Origin: Chloroflexota bacterium
Lineage (GTDB): Bacteria; Chloroflexota; Dehalococcoidia; Lucifugimonadales; GCA-002723415
Direction of reading: 5' to 3'
Length of the DNA: 64,000 bases
Assembly (NCBI GenBank): GCA_002723415.1
Contig: PBOA01000033.1
Location: 1-64,000 of the forward strand
In this document: piece by piece, positions 55,092-63,993 of the stretch
How the letters are laid out: every line of letters begins with the position of its first letter
How positions within the stretch are numbered: the stretch's first letter is position 1
Made by a program: the position numbers and the translations under genes
The notes under the pieces: generated by a model
The model's input: only the letters and a program-made list of their open reading frames with translations
What the model was told of the DNA's origin: nothing
The model's database searches: none

Positions 55092-55658
55092 TTAATCTAC
55101 TGACTGAAGTATTTCACGTATTTTAATACTAGAATCTTTAGTACTTTTATTTTTTGCTGGTGGGATATAATCACTATGATTAACTTTTAAACAGATAAAA
55201 ATAGGGCCTTCCTTTTGCATAATATTTGGTAATTCAATAGAAAAACTTTCTAGATCATCAAATGAATAACTCTCAACGATACCTGAACTACGTGCTATCC
55301 CTGCAAAATCAATTTTTCCTGCTCCAGGAATAGGTTGGCCTCCGGTAGTAAAATAAACCCCATCTTCAAAAACAAAATGAATCAAGTTTTTTGGTGCCTG
55401 ATCAGCAATAGTTACGACTGAGCCTAAACTTGTTAACAAACCACCATCACCATCTAAAACAATAACCTTGTTTTTTTTCCTAGCTAAAGCAATTCCTAAT
55501 GCTACAGATGAAGCTTTACCCATTGCGCCATAAATTGGTAAATCTAAATCTTCAGAGTCCGATACATCTTGCCAATATCTAGTTGGAGTCATTGTACTTA
55601 CAACAATAGCATCTTCACGTTCTCTTGATATTATTTTTATTGCTTCATGTGCATTCAT
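55092..55658 (-). CDS. TPP-binding decarboxylase subunit (sulfopyruvate decarboxylase beta-like)
   Basis: A 188-residue pyrophosphate-domain half of a thiamine-diphosphate enzyme. The TPP/Mg motif starts at VIVLDGDGGLLTSLGSVVTIA (GDG, with the usual Asn position later), GAMGKASSVALGIALARKK fits the ComE/phosphonopyruvate decarboxylase C-terminal half, and the length equals a beta subunit. The matching PYR-domain alpha subunit is not adjacent. A partner must be elsewhere, or the protein acts in some other way. It precedes the ubiX-like gene's end by 31 bases on the same strand and may share its transcript. Confidence 0.77.
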   Translation of the reverse strand: MNAHEAIKIISREREDAIVVSTMTPTRYWQDVSDSEDLDLPIYGAMGKASSVALGIALARKKNKVIVLDGDGGLLTSLGSVVTIADQAPKNLIHFVFEDGVYFTTGGQPIPGAGKIDFAGIARSSGIVESYSFDDLESFSIELPNIMQKEGPIFICLKVNHSDYIPPAKNKSTKDSSIKIREILQSVD

Positions 55659-55689
55659 ATTCCCACCTACTCTTTAATAATATATTTTC

Positions 55690-56283
55690 TTATGACTTAT
55701 AAACCATATATTCTGGCAACCTATCAATTAAATTTAATGCTAACAAAGTACGTTGCACAGTAAAGTCTATAACTTCATCAATTGTTTTAAATTTCAAGTA
55801 AAACGGAGGTTCAACAGGAATTATCTTAATACCTAGTTTTGATAATTTAGTCATATTTTCTAAATGAATAGTATTCAATGGGCTCTCTCTTGGAATTATT
55901 ACAAGAGGTCGATCTTCCTTTATAGAAACATCTGCAGCTCTTTTTACTAAATCTCCTGTTATACCTTGCGATATACTAGCCACAGTATTCATACTACAAG
56001 GAACTATTGCCATCCCAAGAGTTTTAAATGAACCACTTGCTATTGGGGCACTCATATCATTACCTGAAAAATATTTGAACCCTTCATATTCACTCCATTT
56101 TTCCAAAACTTCCCCAAAGGATTCATCCATCTCTTGCTTCCACACTAACCTAGCAGAAGATGACATAGTAACAATAACTTTATAATTATTTTCTAATAAA
56201 TATTGAACTGTTTTATAACCTATAGATGATCCACTCGCTCCTGTAATTCCAATTACAACAGGATCTTCAAATTTAAAAACCAT
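55690..56283 (-). CDS. ubiX: Flavin prenyltransferase UbiX / MqnM type
   Basis: Makes the prenylated FMN cofactor required by UbiD decarboxylases. It has 197 residues, with VIGITGASGSSIGYKTVQYLL at the FMN-binding N-terminus, SSSARLVWKQE, IASGSFKTLGMAIVPCSMNTVASISQG with the conserved Ser/Cys, and PRESPLNTIHLENM. Length and motifs are complete. ubiA and ubiD follow upstream on the same strand, so the set works together, here probably in the futalosine route to menaquinone. Confidence 0.93.
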   Translation of the reverse strand: MVFKFEDPVVIGITGASGSSIGYKTVQYLLENNYKVIVTMSSSARLVWKQEMDESFGEVLEKWSEYEGFKYFSGNDMSAPIASGSFKTLGMAIVPCSMNTVASISQGITGDLVKRAADVSIKEDRPLVIIPRESPLNTIHLENMTKLSKLGIKIIPVEPPFYLKFKTIDEVIDFTVQRTLLALNLIDRLPEYMVYKS

Positions 56284-56313
56284 TATAAATACTCCAAAAT
56301 CTCACTATATATC

Positions 56314-57180
56314 CTATAACAAAATATCTATAACTGTACAACTAAATATTGTAATTGAAAAAAAAGAATTAAACTTAAAAAACCCTATTTTTAAATTTTT
56401 CATATCATTTATAAATATAATATAATGCTTATAAAATAATATGAAAAACCCTAATACACATCCAATAAAATAAACTAGAGATAATTCTGAGTAAATACCT
56501 AAAATAATAAATGATATTATTGAACTAATATCTAATATTCTACAAATTATTAAAGATTTATCAATTCCAAAACGTTTGGCAACAGAATACAACCCATATT
56601 TTGCGTGGAATTCAATATCTCTAACATGATAAATGATATCAAAACTAGAAGCCCAACAGAATATAGACATTGACAAAAATAATGGTTCAAGGTCTAAACT
56701 GCCAGTAACAGCAATCCAAGAAGCTGATGGAGCTATTGATAATGCTCCTCCTAACAAAAAACTTGAAATCCAAGTATATCTTTTTGAATATGAATACAAA
56801 AAGATATACAAAGCAGCAAATGGAGCTAATATTAAAGTTAATTTATTTATTTGAGAAGATATAAATAAAAAAATTAATAACGAGAATATAATTATAAAAA
56901 TCATATTGTTTGAAGACAATTTACCTTGAGGCAAATGTCTATTTTGTTTACTAGGTATTAATTTGTCAATATCTTTATCAATTAAACGATTAGATGACAT
57001 ACCAAAAGTTCTAGCACAAATCATTGCTAACGTAATCAAAAGAAACGTATTTAAATCAGGCAAATCTTTAACAGCTATAATCATGCCCATATAAGCAAAT
57101 GGTAATGCAAATATGGATTCTTGAATTTTTATCGCCTGCAACAAATATAATATTTTTGTAAAGTCAAAAATTTTCAACAT
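56314..57180 (-). CDS. ubiA: UbiA-family prenyltransferase (MqnP-like)
   Basis: Intramembrane aromatic prenyltransferase, 288 residues with about eight or nine helices. The first Asp-rich motif is NRLIDKDIDKLIPSKQNRHLP and the second FDIIYHVRDIEFHAKYGLYS, both as in MqnP/UbiA. Further support comes from SIFALPFAYMG and YSYSKRYTWISSFLLG. It attaches the isoprenoid tail to the quinone head group. The combination with UbiD and UbiX, but no chorismate lyase, suits 1,4-dihydroxy-6-naphthoate as substrate. Its ATG overlaps the ubiD stop by one base. Confidence 0.9.
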   Translation of the reverse strand: MLKIFDFTKILYLLQAIKIQESIFALPFAYMGMIIAVKDLPDLNTFLLITLAMICARTFGMSSNRLIDKDIDKLIPSKQNRHLPQGKLSSNNMIFIIIFSLLIFLFISSQINKLTLILAPFAALYIFLYSYSKRYTWISSFLLGGALSIAPSASWIAVTGSLDLEPLFLSMSIFCWASSFDIIYHVRDIEFHAKYGLYSVAKRFGIDKSLIICRILDISSIISFIILGIYSELSLVYFIGCVLGFFILFYKHYIIFINDMKNLKIGFFKFNSFFSITIFSCTVIDILL

Positions 57181-58634
57181 TATATCTTATAATCATTCCA
57201 TTTTTTTGTAACAAGATTTTTAATATCCTCTTGCATAACAATCTCATCTGGCCATTCTTTAGTCCTACCATCTTTTTTACCTTTTGTTGTTGCATCCAAG
57301 CCAATTTTACTTCCATATTTAGGAGTAGTCGTAGCATGATCTAAATCATCTGCAGGCCCTTCTACAATTACCAAATCAGTTGCAGGATTAATATTTGTAG
57401 CAACTCTCCATGCTACTTCAGACATGTCATGAATATTTGCATAGCTATCAAGAACTATTATAGTTTTAGTTAACATTAATAGTCCCAGACCCCATAATGC
57501 GTACATCACTTTTCTAGCATGTCCAGGATAAGCTTTTTTAATAGAAACAATTAATATATTATGAAATGCTCCTTCTGCAGGCATATTTATGTCTACAATT
57601 TCAGGTAGTGTCATTTGTAAAGCAGGAAATAATACCTTTGTTGAAGCAGATCCCATATAATAATCCTCACTAGGGGGTCTGCCAACAACAGTTGTTAAAT
57701 AAATTGGATTTTTCCTATGAGTAATAGCTGTCAAATGGAATACAGGATACTGATCTTTAGGCGAATAATACCCTGTGTGATCTCCAAAAGGACCTTCATC
57801 TCTAAGTTCTCCAGGAATAACATAACCTTCTAATATATATTCAGAATAAGCAGGGACTTCTAAGTCTACAGTCTTACATTTAACCATGTTAACAGACTTC
57901 CCACGAAGTATGCCAGAAACAACTATTTCATCCATGTTTGGTGGTATAGGTAAAGATCCAGACCAAACAGTTGTCGGATCAGCCCCGATAGATATAGCTA
58001 CTTCAATTTTATTTAGGTTATTTTTTTCAGCTTCACGATAATGCTGAGAACCTACTTTATGAGTTTGCCAATGCATACCTGCAGTTGAATGATCATAAAT
58101 TTGCATCCTGTATGTACCAACATTTCTACGTCCAGTTACAACATCTTTAGTAATTACTAATGGTAAAGTAATATATTTGCCAGCATCTAATGGCCAGCAT
58201 TTCAGAGCTGGTAATATGTTAAAACTAGCCTCAGAACCTAAACATACTACATCCTGACATGGGGCTTTACTTATTAAATTCGGTTTAGTTCTAGCAACAC
58301 CAAATAAATTTTTCAGAAGATTTATTTTATTCATAAAACCTTCTGGAGGGCCTTCAACAAGGTTTAACAAACCTCTAATTTTATCGGAAATTTCATCTAT
58401 ATTATTAACCCCTAATGCCCAAGCCATTCTCTGGTGAGTTCCAAAAATATTAATTAGTATAGGCTCATCATAACCTTCTACATTTTCAAATAGCAATGCT
58501 GGTCCTTGGTCTTTAACTACTCTGTCTACAATTTCAGTTATCTCTAATTCTGGCGAGACTCTTTCTGTGATTCGACGTAAATCACCTTTATGATCAAGAA
58601 AATCAATAAACTGCCTTATATCATCAAATCTCAT
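57180..58634 (-). CDS. ubiD: UbiD-family decarboxylase (MqnL-like)
   Basis: prFMN-dependent decarboxylase, 484 residues. FRQFI-type opening DDIRQFIDFLDHKGDLRRI, YRMQIYDHSTAGMHWQTHKVG (metal/prFMN binding), PAYSEYILEGYVIPGELRDEGPFGDHTGYYSP with the catalytic Glu-Arg-Glu set, and VVGRPPSEDYYMG are conserved. It belongs to the menaquinone-decarboxylase-like branch by general appearance, though other aromatic acids cannot be excluded. AAGG precedes the ATG. First gene of the ubiD-ubiA-ubiX run. Confidence 0.93.
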   Translation of the reverse strand: MRFDDIRQFIDFLDHKGDLRRITERVSPELEITEIVDRVVKDQGPALLFENVEGYDEPILINIFGTHQRMAWALGVNNIDEISDKIRGLLNLVEGPPEGFMNKINLLKNLFGVARTKPNLISKAPCQDVVCLGSEASFNILPALKCWPLDAGKYITLPLVITKDVVTGRRNVGTYRMQIYDHSTAGMHWQTHKVGSQHYREAEKNNLNKIEVAISIGADPTTVWSGSLPIPPNMDEIVVSGILRGKSVNMVKCKTVDLEVPAYSEYILEGYVIPGELRDEGPFGDHTGYYSPKDQYPVFHLTAITHRKNPIYLTTVVGRPPSEDYYMGSASTKVLFPALQMTLPEIVDINMPAEGAFHNILIVSIKKAYPGHARKVMYALWGLGLLMLTKTIIVLDSYANIHDMSEVAWRVATNINPATDLVIVEGPADDLDHATTTPKYGSKIGLDATTKGKKDGRTKEWPDEIVMQEDIKNLVTKKWNDYKI

Positions 58635-58675
58635 TTTAATTAACCTTGCTTAATAACTTAATAAATATATATATA

Positions 58676-59809
58676 CTATTTTAAATTATTTTTTCTAATT
58701 TCTGAAGAAGCAATATCTTCACGAAATTGAGTTTCATTTATTGGGAAAAAAATATGCTTGTAATAATTGTCAATTTTTATATCCTCTAAAGTAATAAATT
58801 GACCTTTGTGAATACGACCTGCAACATAAAATTTGCAACCATTATTATCAATTTCCATAATTGACCTATGCATTAGATCTTCGTCATTCTGATAATATTT
58901 TTTATCAAATAATCTAATAGCGGTATCTATACCAATTACAAAATTAGTTCCTTTAAATATCTTAGATTTCATATCAAATTTACTAGAATTAGTTATTAAA
59001 ACAGGATATTTATTTTTAAATTGCTTAACTCTTAAATTAAGTTCTTTTTCTAACAAATCATGTTTATCTACATTACTAAGCGATATCTCAAAAAAAACAT
59101 CCGTACCAAACAAAGTTTTTGAAAATTTATAAAGCTCTATATGCCCTTTATGCAAAGGATTAAATGCCCCTGATATAATCGCCTTAGGTTTTAAAAAATT
59201 ATTAACAGTTTTATTATTTACATCTATTAATATACTTTTTATATGATTATTATTTAAAGATTCATGGACGCTAAGATATTCTTTATTATATATATTGATA
59301 TCTTTAGAATCCAAATCTTTACTATTATTATTAAAATCATTTATTGCTTGAACAACATAATAACTAATTAGATTTTCATATTGGGCCCTAGTTAAAAATT
59401 GGTTTGGAAAATTAATGTCATATATAATTAAACCCATAGAATGACATATAGCAATATAAGCCTTTATTTCACCTTTTTTTTTGTAATAAGTAGGCAAAGC
59501 AGCAGTTACACTAACTCCCAAAATATTATTATTACTTCTATTTATTTTAAGTAATGAAGCACGCTCATATGCTTTTAAAGCCATTAATTCGGCAGTTTTT
59601 GAAGAAACATATTTTTCAGGCTTCACACCCAGATATTCATTTAATGAATTACTAGAATAAGGAATAATTATTTCTATTACTGTCTTAGAAGCCCCAGGCA
59701 CGGATAATAATTTTTCAACTGCTTTACTTCCAGACCCAGAAATAGCCAAAACAATTTCCATATCAGCCTCATGCAGATTTTTAATAATATTTTTTATTTC
59801 TTTATGCAT
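58676..59809 (-). CDS. CinA-C-like domain fused to a nucleotidylyltransferase
   Basis: A 377-residue two-domain protein. Residues 1 to about 165 look like a CinA C-terminal/PncC-like domain, with ISGSGSKAVEKLLSVPGAS, TVIEIIIPYS, SSKTAELMALKAYERA and LGVSVTAALPT. Residues about 205-377 are a nucleotidylyltransferase with the HxGH motif in ISGAFNPLHKGHIELY and an ISSSEIR-like IASSEIRKN at the end. PncC deamidates NMN to NaMN and NadD-type enzymes adenylylate it, so the fusion could carry out two consecutive pyridine-nucleotide steps. The activity of either domain is not proven. Confidence 0.75.
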   Translation of the reverse strand: MHKEIKNIIKNLHEADMEIVLAISGSGSKAVEKLLSVPGASKTVIEIIIPYSSNSLNEYLGVKPEKYVSSKTAELMALKAYERASLLKINRSNNNILGVSVTAALPTYYKKKGEIKAYIAICHSMGLIIYDINFPNQFLTRAQYENLISYYVVQAINDFNNNSKDLDSKDINIYNKEYLSVHESLNNNHIKSILIDVNNKTVNNFLKPKAIISGAFNPLHKGHIELYKFSKTLFGTDVFFEISLSNVDKHDLLEKELNLRVKQFKNKYPVLITNSSKFDMKSKIFKGTNFVIGIDTAIRLFDKKYYQNDEDLMHRSIMEIDNNGCKFYVAGRIHKGQFITLEDIKIDNYYKHIFFPINETQFREDIASSEIRKNNLK

Positions 59810-59817
59810 GAATTAAT

Positions 59818-60735
59818 TTATTTTTTGAAGCTCTTTACTACTTCTAAAACCCCTTTATTTAATGAGCGTTGAGGACTCCATTTTAATATTTTATTTGCTT
59901 TTTCAATATTGAGACATACCCTTCTAGCTTCTCCTTTTCTAATATTAGCAAAATTCGGTTCTATATTAACTCCAACATGATCACGAACGCTAGAAAATAT
60001 TTCAAAATCTGAAGTTTCTTTTCCAGAACCCAAATTAAATGTTTGATTATTCCCTATATCTTCCAAAACATTCAAATTTGCCTGAACTATATCTTCAATA
60101 TATATATAGTCTCTAGTCTTATTCCCATCTCCAAATATGATTGGTTGAACACCTTTCAACATTTGTCCGGTAAAAATTGATACTACTCCGGCTTCACCAA
60201 GCGGATTTTGACGAGGCCCAAACACATTGCCATATCTGAAAATCGTATGTTTAAGGTCACTAGTTTTTGAAAAATGCCTAATGTAATTCTCTGCAGTCAA
60301 TTTGCTTAACCCATATATAGATTTAGGATCTACAGGGTGATCTTCATCCATAGGTAAATAACATGGTTCAGAATATACTGCGCAAGTAGAAGCAAATATG
60401 ATTTTACTTATATTATAATATAGACATAAATTTAAAATATTTAAAGTCCCTACAACATTTATCGAAGCATCATTTAAAGGATTTTCTTCAGATATCCGTA
60501 CGCTAGTTTGTGCAGCATGATGACTTATTAAATCTGGCTTTTCAATTTCAAAAATCGTCTTAAGTTGATCTAAGTCTAGTATATTTATTTTATAAAAATT
60601 AGCTAATTTATTTACATTAACCATATCTCCACTAGACAGATCATCAACAATACTAACTTTATGGCCACAGCTAATTAATGCATCAACTAAATGTGAAGCA
60701 ATAAACCCTGCACCACCTGTAATTAATATTTTCAT
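59818..60735 (-). CDS. NAD-dependent sugar epimerase/dehydratase
   Basis: Extended short-chain dehydrogenase, 305 residues, of the UDP-glucose 4-epimerase-like group. It has ILITGGAGFIASHLVDAL for NAD binding (GxxGxxA instead of the usual GxxGxxG), HHAAQTSVRIS, FASTCAVYSEP with the catalytic Ser/Thr region, and YGLSKLTAENY with the Tyr-x3-Lys pair. PRQNPLGEAGVVSIF and GDGNKTRDYIYIEDI fit nucleotide-sugar substrates. A GGAG ribosome site precedes the ATG. No glycosyltransferase is adjacent, so the sugar is unknown. Confidence 0.88.
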   Translation of the reverse strand: MKILITGGAGFIASHLVDALISCGHKVSIVDDLSSGDMVNVNKLANFYKINILDLDQLKTIFEIEKPDLISHHAAQTSVRISEENPLNDASINVVGTLNILNLCLYYNISKIIFASTCAVYSEPCYLPMDEDHPVDPKSIYGLSKLTAENYIRHFSKTSDLKHTIFRYGNVFGPRQNPLGEAGVVSIFTGQMLKGVQPIIFGDGNKTRDYIYIEDIVQANLNVLEDIGNNQTFNLGSGKETSDFEIFSSVRDHVGVNIEPNFANIRKGEARRVCLNIEKANKILKWSPQRSLNKGVLEVVKSFKK

Positions 60736-60752
60736 GATAACTCCATTTTCAA

Positions 60753-61292
60753 TTATACAAGGTTAATTAATTTTTTTAATAAAATAGACTTAATAGATAA
60801 CATAATTAACATACTGACCAAAATAAATAAAACTGCAAACCAACTCCACTCATCTTGTAAACATATACCTAATATAGTACCTGCAGCTGGAGGATGCTCA
60901 GTATCTGTAATTACCATAATAAAAAATGAAAGAACTACCAGAATAGATATCCATATATCTCTAAATAAAGTATTCTCTTTATATAATTCATTAAATCCTG
61001 TTAATGTAAGTAGTAATATAAAAATACCCCCCATAATTATTGCAACTAAATGCCCTCCAACAACTCTACGTATGGATGAAGATATACTTCTTGGGATTAT
61101 AAATATTGTAAAAGCAGATGAGGCAATAGCTATCACAATTGGAGCTCTCAAAACTATATCCCCTAATAACAATAATAAAATAAAAATAGGTATACAAATT
61201 CCAATCTGAAAAATGTACCTTCTAGGGTTTGTCAAGAATTTATCATCAAAAAGTTTAATATTAATTTTAAATTTATCCAAATATATACCCAT
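60753..61292 (-). CDS. HPP family membrane protein
   Basis: A 179-residue integral membrane protein with about five hydrophobic segments and the defining motif TDTEHPPAAGTILGI in the fourth loop or helix. Some HPP family members have been linked to nitrite transport in plastids and cyanobacteria. Bacterial functions are mostly unknown, and I make no substrate claim. The N-terminal 25 residues are cytoplasmic and basic. It starts divergently from trkH across 98 bases, next to the epimerase gene. Confidence 0.82.
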   Translation of the reverse strand: MGIYLDKFKINIKLFDDKFLTNPRRYIFQIGICIPIFILLLLLGDIVLRAPIVIAIASSAFTIFIIPRSISSSIRRVVGGHLVAIIMGGIFILLLTLTGFNELYKENTLFRDIWISILVVLSFFIMVITDTEHPPAAGTILGICLQDEWSWFAVLFILVSMLIMLSIKSILLKKLINLV

Positions 61293-61390
61293 TATTAGAG
61301 TTCAATAATTATTATTTTGCTATATTATATATAAATAATACACATATCTATAGTTTTCAAACCTTTTCTAAAAAAATTACTGAGTAAATA

Positions 61391-62830
61391 ATGAATGCCA
61401 ATTGGGAACCAAAACCAGGTGATAAAGTAATTCGTCACCCTAGAGAAGAACAAATCAAGCCAGTAAGCTTGAAACTATCTTCACGTAAAGTAACTTCTAG
61501 GGTATTTGCATCTCCACTTTTATTAATCTATTTATTTTCTATACTAATATTTTCAGGTACTCTATTATTAATGCTACCCATTTCTAATACACAATCAGAA
61601 TTTACTTCTTTCATTGATGCATTATATACAGCAACATCAGCAGTGACAGTTACAGGGCTAATTGTATATGATACTGGTCAATACTGGTCCATATTTGGAC
61701 AAGCAATAATACTTTTTATGATTTTTACTGGTGGATTAGGGTTTATGAGTTTAGCAACCTTTTTATTAGTTCTAGTAGGTCAAAAAGTCACTCTTTCTCA
61801 AAAATTATTAGTTCGCGAAAGTATTACCTCCGACAACTCTTTACAAATAGGAGGATTGGTTCAAATTACTATTAGAATAGTGATACTCGCAGTATTTATA
61901 CAATTCATTGGATTCTTATTTTTATTTTTAAAATATGCTTTTAACTATTCTATTCAAGAAGCCACATGGCTTGCAATTTTTCATTCAGTTTCAGGTTTTA
62001 ATAATGCTGGTTTTATAATATTTTCAGAAACTGACATAAATTCACATGTAAAAAATGACGCCTATTTTACTTGGGTCATTAACATTCTGAGTATATTAGG
62101 TTCTATAGGATTTTGGGTAATAGTAGATTTAATAAAAACCAGACGATTTCGTCCTCTACAGCTCACAACAAAAATAGTAATAATTTCTACATTCATTATT
62201 ATATTCTTAAGTAGTGCCTTCTTTTTTACATCTGAGTTTAATAATAAAAAAACCATTGGAAATATGAATGTTATTAATAAAATACATCACTCTCTATTTG
62301 AGTCAATTAGTGGAAGAACTGCAGGTTTTTCTACTATCGACTTTAATGAAACGAATCCTGCTACTAAATTTTTTTTCAGTGGAGTTATGTTAATAGGTGG
62401 CGCTTCAGGTTCAACAGCTAGTGGGTTAAAAATCAATACTGTAGCCATAATATTCATTGCAGTCTTTTGCACCTTAAGAGGACAAAACAGAATCACCTCG
62501 TTTAAACGTGAAATTCCTATCGAGTTAGTTAAAAAGGCAATTGTTATTTGTGTGCCAAGTATACTCATTCTTTTTTCACTAATGATAACTTTAATCTTTT
62601 TTGACCCAAATTATCTGTTTATTAACACTTTTTTTGAAATCCACTCAGCTTTTGCAAATGTTGGTTTAACAACTGGAATTAGTGGAAATATATCTACATT
62701 TGGAGATATAATTATAATAATATCTATGTTTTTAGGACGTATCGTACCTTTAGCTATAGCATTTCTTATTACAACTCAAAATGAATATGAAACATTTAGA
62801 TACCCTAATGAAAAAATAACAATAGGATAA
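61391..62830 (+). CDS. trkH: Potassium uptake protein, TrkH/KtrB type
   Basis: Pore subunit of a Trk/Ktr potassium system, 479 residues. Four selectivity-filter loops are visible in order: SAVTVTGL, VSGFNNAGF, SGRTAGFST and SAFANVGLTTG. MxxM-type helices between them and IGGASGSTASGLKINT complete the family pattern. A charged cytoplasmic N-terminus of about 45 residues precedes the first helix, as in KtrB. The RCK subunit trkA follows after 28 bases and surely works with it. Confidence 0.93.
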   Translation: MNANWEPKPGDKVIRHPREEQIKPVSLKLSSRKVTSRVFASPLLLIYLFSILIFSGTLLLMLPISNTQSEFTSFIDALYTATSAVTVTGLIVYDTGQYWSIFGQAIILFMIFTGGLGFMSLATFLLVLVGQKVTLSQKLLVRESITSDNSLQIGGLVQITIRIVILAVFIQFIGFLFLFLKYAFNYSIQEATWLAIFHSVSGFNNAGFIIFSETDINSHVKNDAYFTWVINILSILGSIGFWVIVDLIKTRRFRPLQLTTKIVIISTFIIIFLSSAFFFTSEFNNKKTIGNMNVINKIHHSLFESISGRTAGFSTIDFNETNPATKFFFSGVMLIGGASGSTASGLKINTVAIIFIAVFCTLRGQNRITSFKREIPIELVKKAIVICVPSILILFSLMITLIFFDPNYLFINTFFEIHSAFANVGLTTGISGNISTFGDIIIIISMFLGRIVPLAIAFLITTQNEYETFRYPNEKITIG

Positions 62831-62858
62831 CAATTAAAAAACTATTAAAGGTGACAAA

Positions 62859-63524
62859 ATGAAAAAACAAGTATTAGTAATAGGACTTGGAAGATTTGGA
62901 TCTAGTGTAGTTAGATCACTTTACAATACTGGCAATGATGTATTGGCAATTGACATAGAAGGATCTAGAGTAGCTGAAATAATGAATCAAGCCACACATG
63001 CTCTTACTGCTGATGCAACAAATGAAACAGTCTTAAAAGACTTAGGAGTACAAGATTATGATGCAGCTATAGTTGCAATTGGTTCAAATATTGTGCCGAG
63101 TATTATGGCATCAGTTTTATTAAAAACAATGGGAGTACCTTATATAGTTGCTAGAGCATCTAATGAATTACATGGTAATACTCTTGAAAGAATTGGAGTT
63201 GATAAAATAATTCATGCTGAAAATGAAATGGGAGTTAGACTGGGACATAATTTATTTAATCCTAATGTACAAGAATATTTGGAAGTAACCCCAAGTTATG
63301 GTATTAGTAAAATGAAAATACCTAATAACTTCATAGATAAAAGCTTGAAAGAATTAGGTTTTTCAAATCCTAGAGATAAATATGGGCTTGCAGTTCTAGC
63401 TATAAGAAGAAGTGATACAGACATAACATTAAATCCTGATATTAATGACCGATTAAGAGCTGGAGACTGGTTGATTTTTGCCGGGAAAGATGAATTAATA
63501 GACCAAATAGAAATAGCTGATTGA
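62859..63524 (+). CDS. trkA: Potassium channel regulatory subunit, TrkA/KtrA type
   Basis: A 221-residue RCK protein gating TrkH/KtrB. The Rossmann loop VLVIGLGRFGSSVVRSL, the acidic end of strand 2 (LAIDIE), DATNETVLKDLGVQDYDAAIVAIG and ENEMGVRLGHNL are typical of the single-RCK KtrA. A C-terminal RCK_C domain follows (about 135-218), with RLRAGDWLIFAGK near the end. AAAGGTGA sits before the ATG. A UspA-like gene follows within 41 bases. Confidence 0.93.
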   Translation: MKKQVLVIGLGRFGSSVVRSLYNTGNDVLAIDIEGSRVAEIMNQATHALTADATNETVLKDLGVQDYDAAIVAIGSNIVPSIMASVLLKTMGVPYIVARASNELHGNTLERIGVDKIIHAENEMGVRLGHNLFNPNVQEYLEVTPSYGISKMKIPNNFIDKSLKELGFSNPRDKYGLAVLAIRRSDTDITLNPDINDRLRAGDWLIFAGKDELIDQIEIAD

Positions 63525-63564
63525 TAAAATAAAATTATACAAAAATTAAGGTTATGGTGCTGAA

Positions 63565-63993
63565 ATTTCTCCTTTATTAATTTATGTTCAAGGTAATGAA
63601 TTTGACAAAGAGTTATTAGAAATAGCTTTTAATATTTTGAATCCAAATGAGGATATAATTCATTTAATATATGTTATTGAAATGGATCGAAGCCTTCCCA
63701 TTGATTCTGAGATACCGCCACTTACAGCTAAAGGTGAAAGTACTTTAAAAAACCTAGAATTCCTTGCTAAAAGGTTGAAATTTAATATTGAAGGACATTT
63801 AGTCCAATCTAGAGATATTGGCTCAGCAATAGTTCAAGAATCATTCGAAAAAAATATTAATACTATACTGATTGAATTACAAGCAAATCAAATAAATCAA
63901 TATTATCCTGTAAATAAAACAGCAGAATATTTGTTGAAAAATTCAAAATGCCAGGTAATACTAGTAAAACCAAAATTATTAAACAATAATTAA
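63565..63993 (+). CDS. UspA-like protein, start codon unclear (ATT at 63565?)
   Basis: Universal-stress-protein-like domain of about 142 residues. The obvious start, TTG at 63637, would remove the first strand and helix. Upstream the same frame stays open to a TAA at 63547 and encodes SPLLIYVQGNEFDKELLEIAF, a good UspA beginning, then IIHLIYVIEMDRSLP. Only ATT codons (63565, 63580) are available as starts there; AAGG is 13 bases before 63565. The alternatives are a sequencing indel near 63557, where an ATG/GTG in another frame has a ribosome site, or a genuine AUU start. The C-terminal nucleotide loop is weak (no GSxGx9GS). Likely the third gene of the potassium operon. Confidence 0.6.
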   Translation: MSPLLIYVQGNEFDKELLEIAFNILNPNEDIIHLIYVIEMDRSLPIDSEIPPLTAKGESTLKNLEFLAKRLKFNIEGHLVQSRDIGSAIVQESFEKNINTILIELQANQINQYYPVNKTAEYLLKNSKCQVILVKPKLLNNN

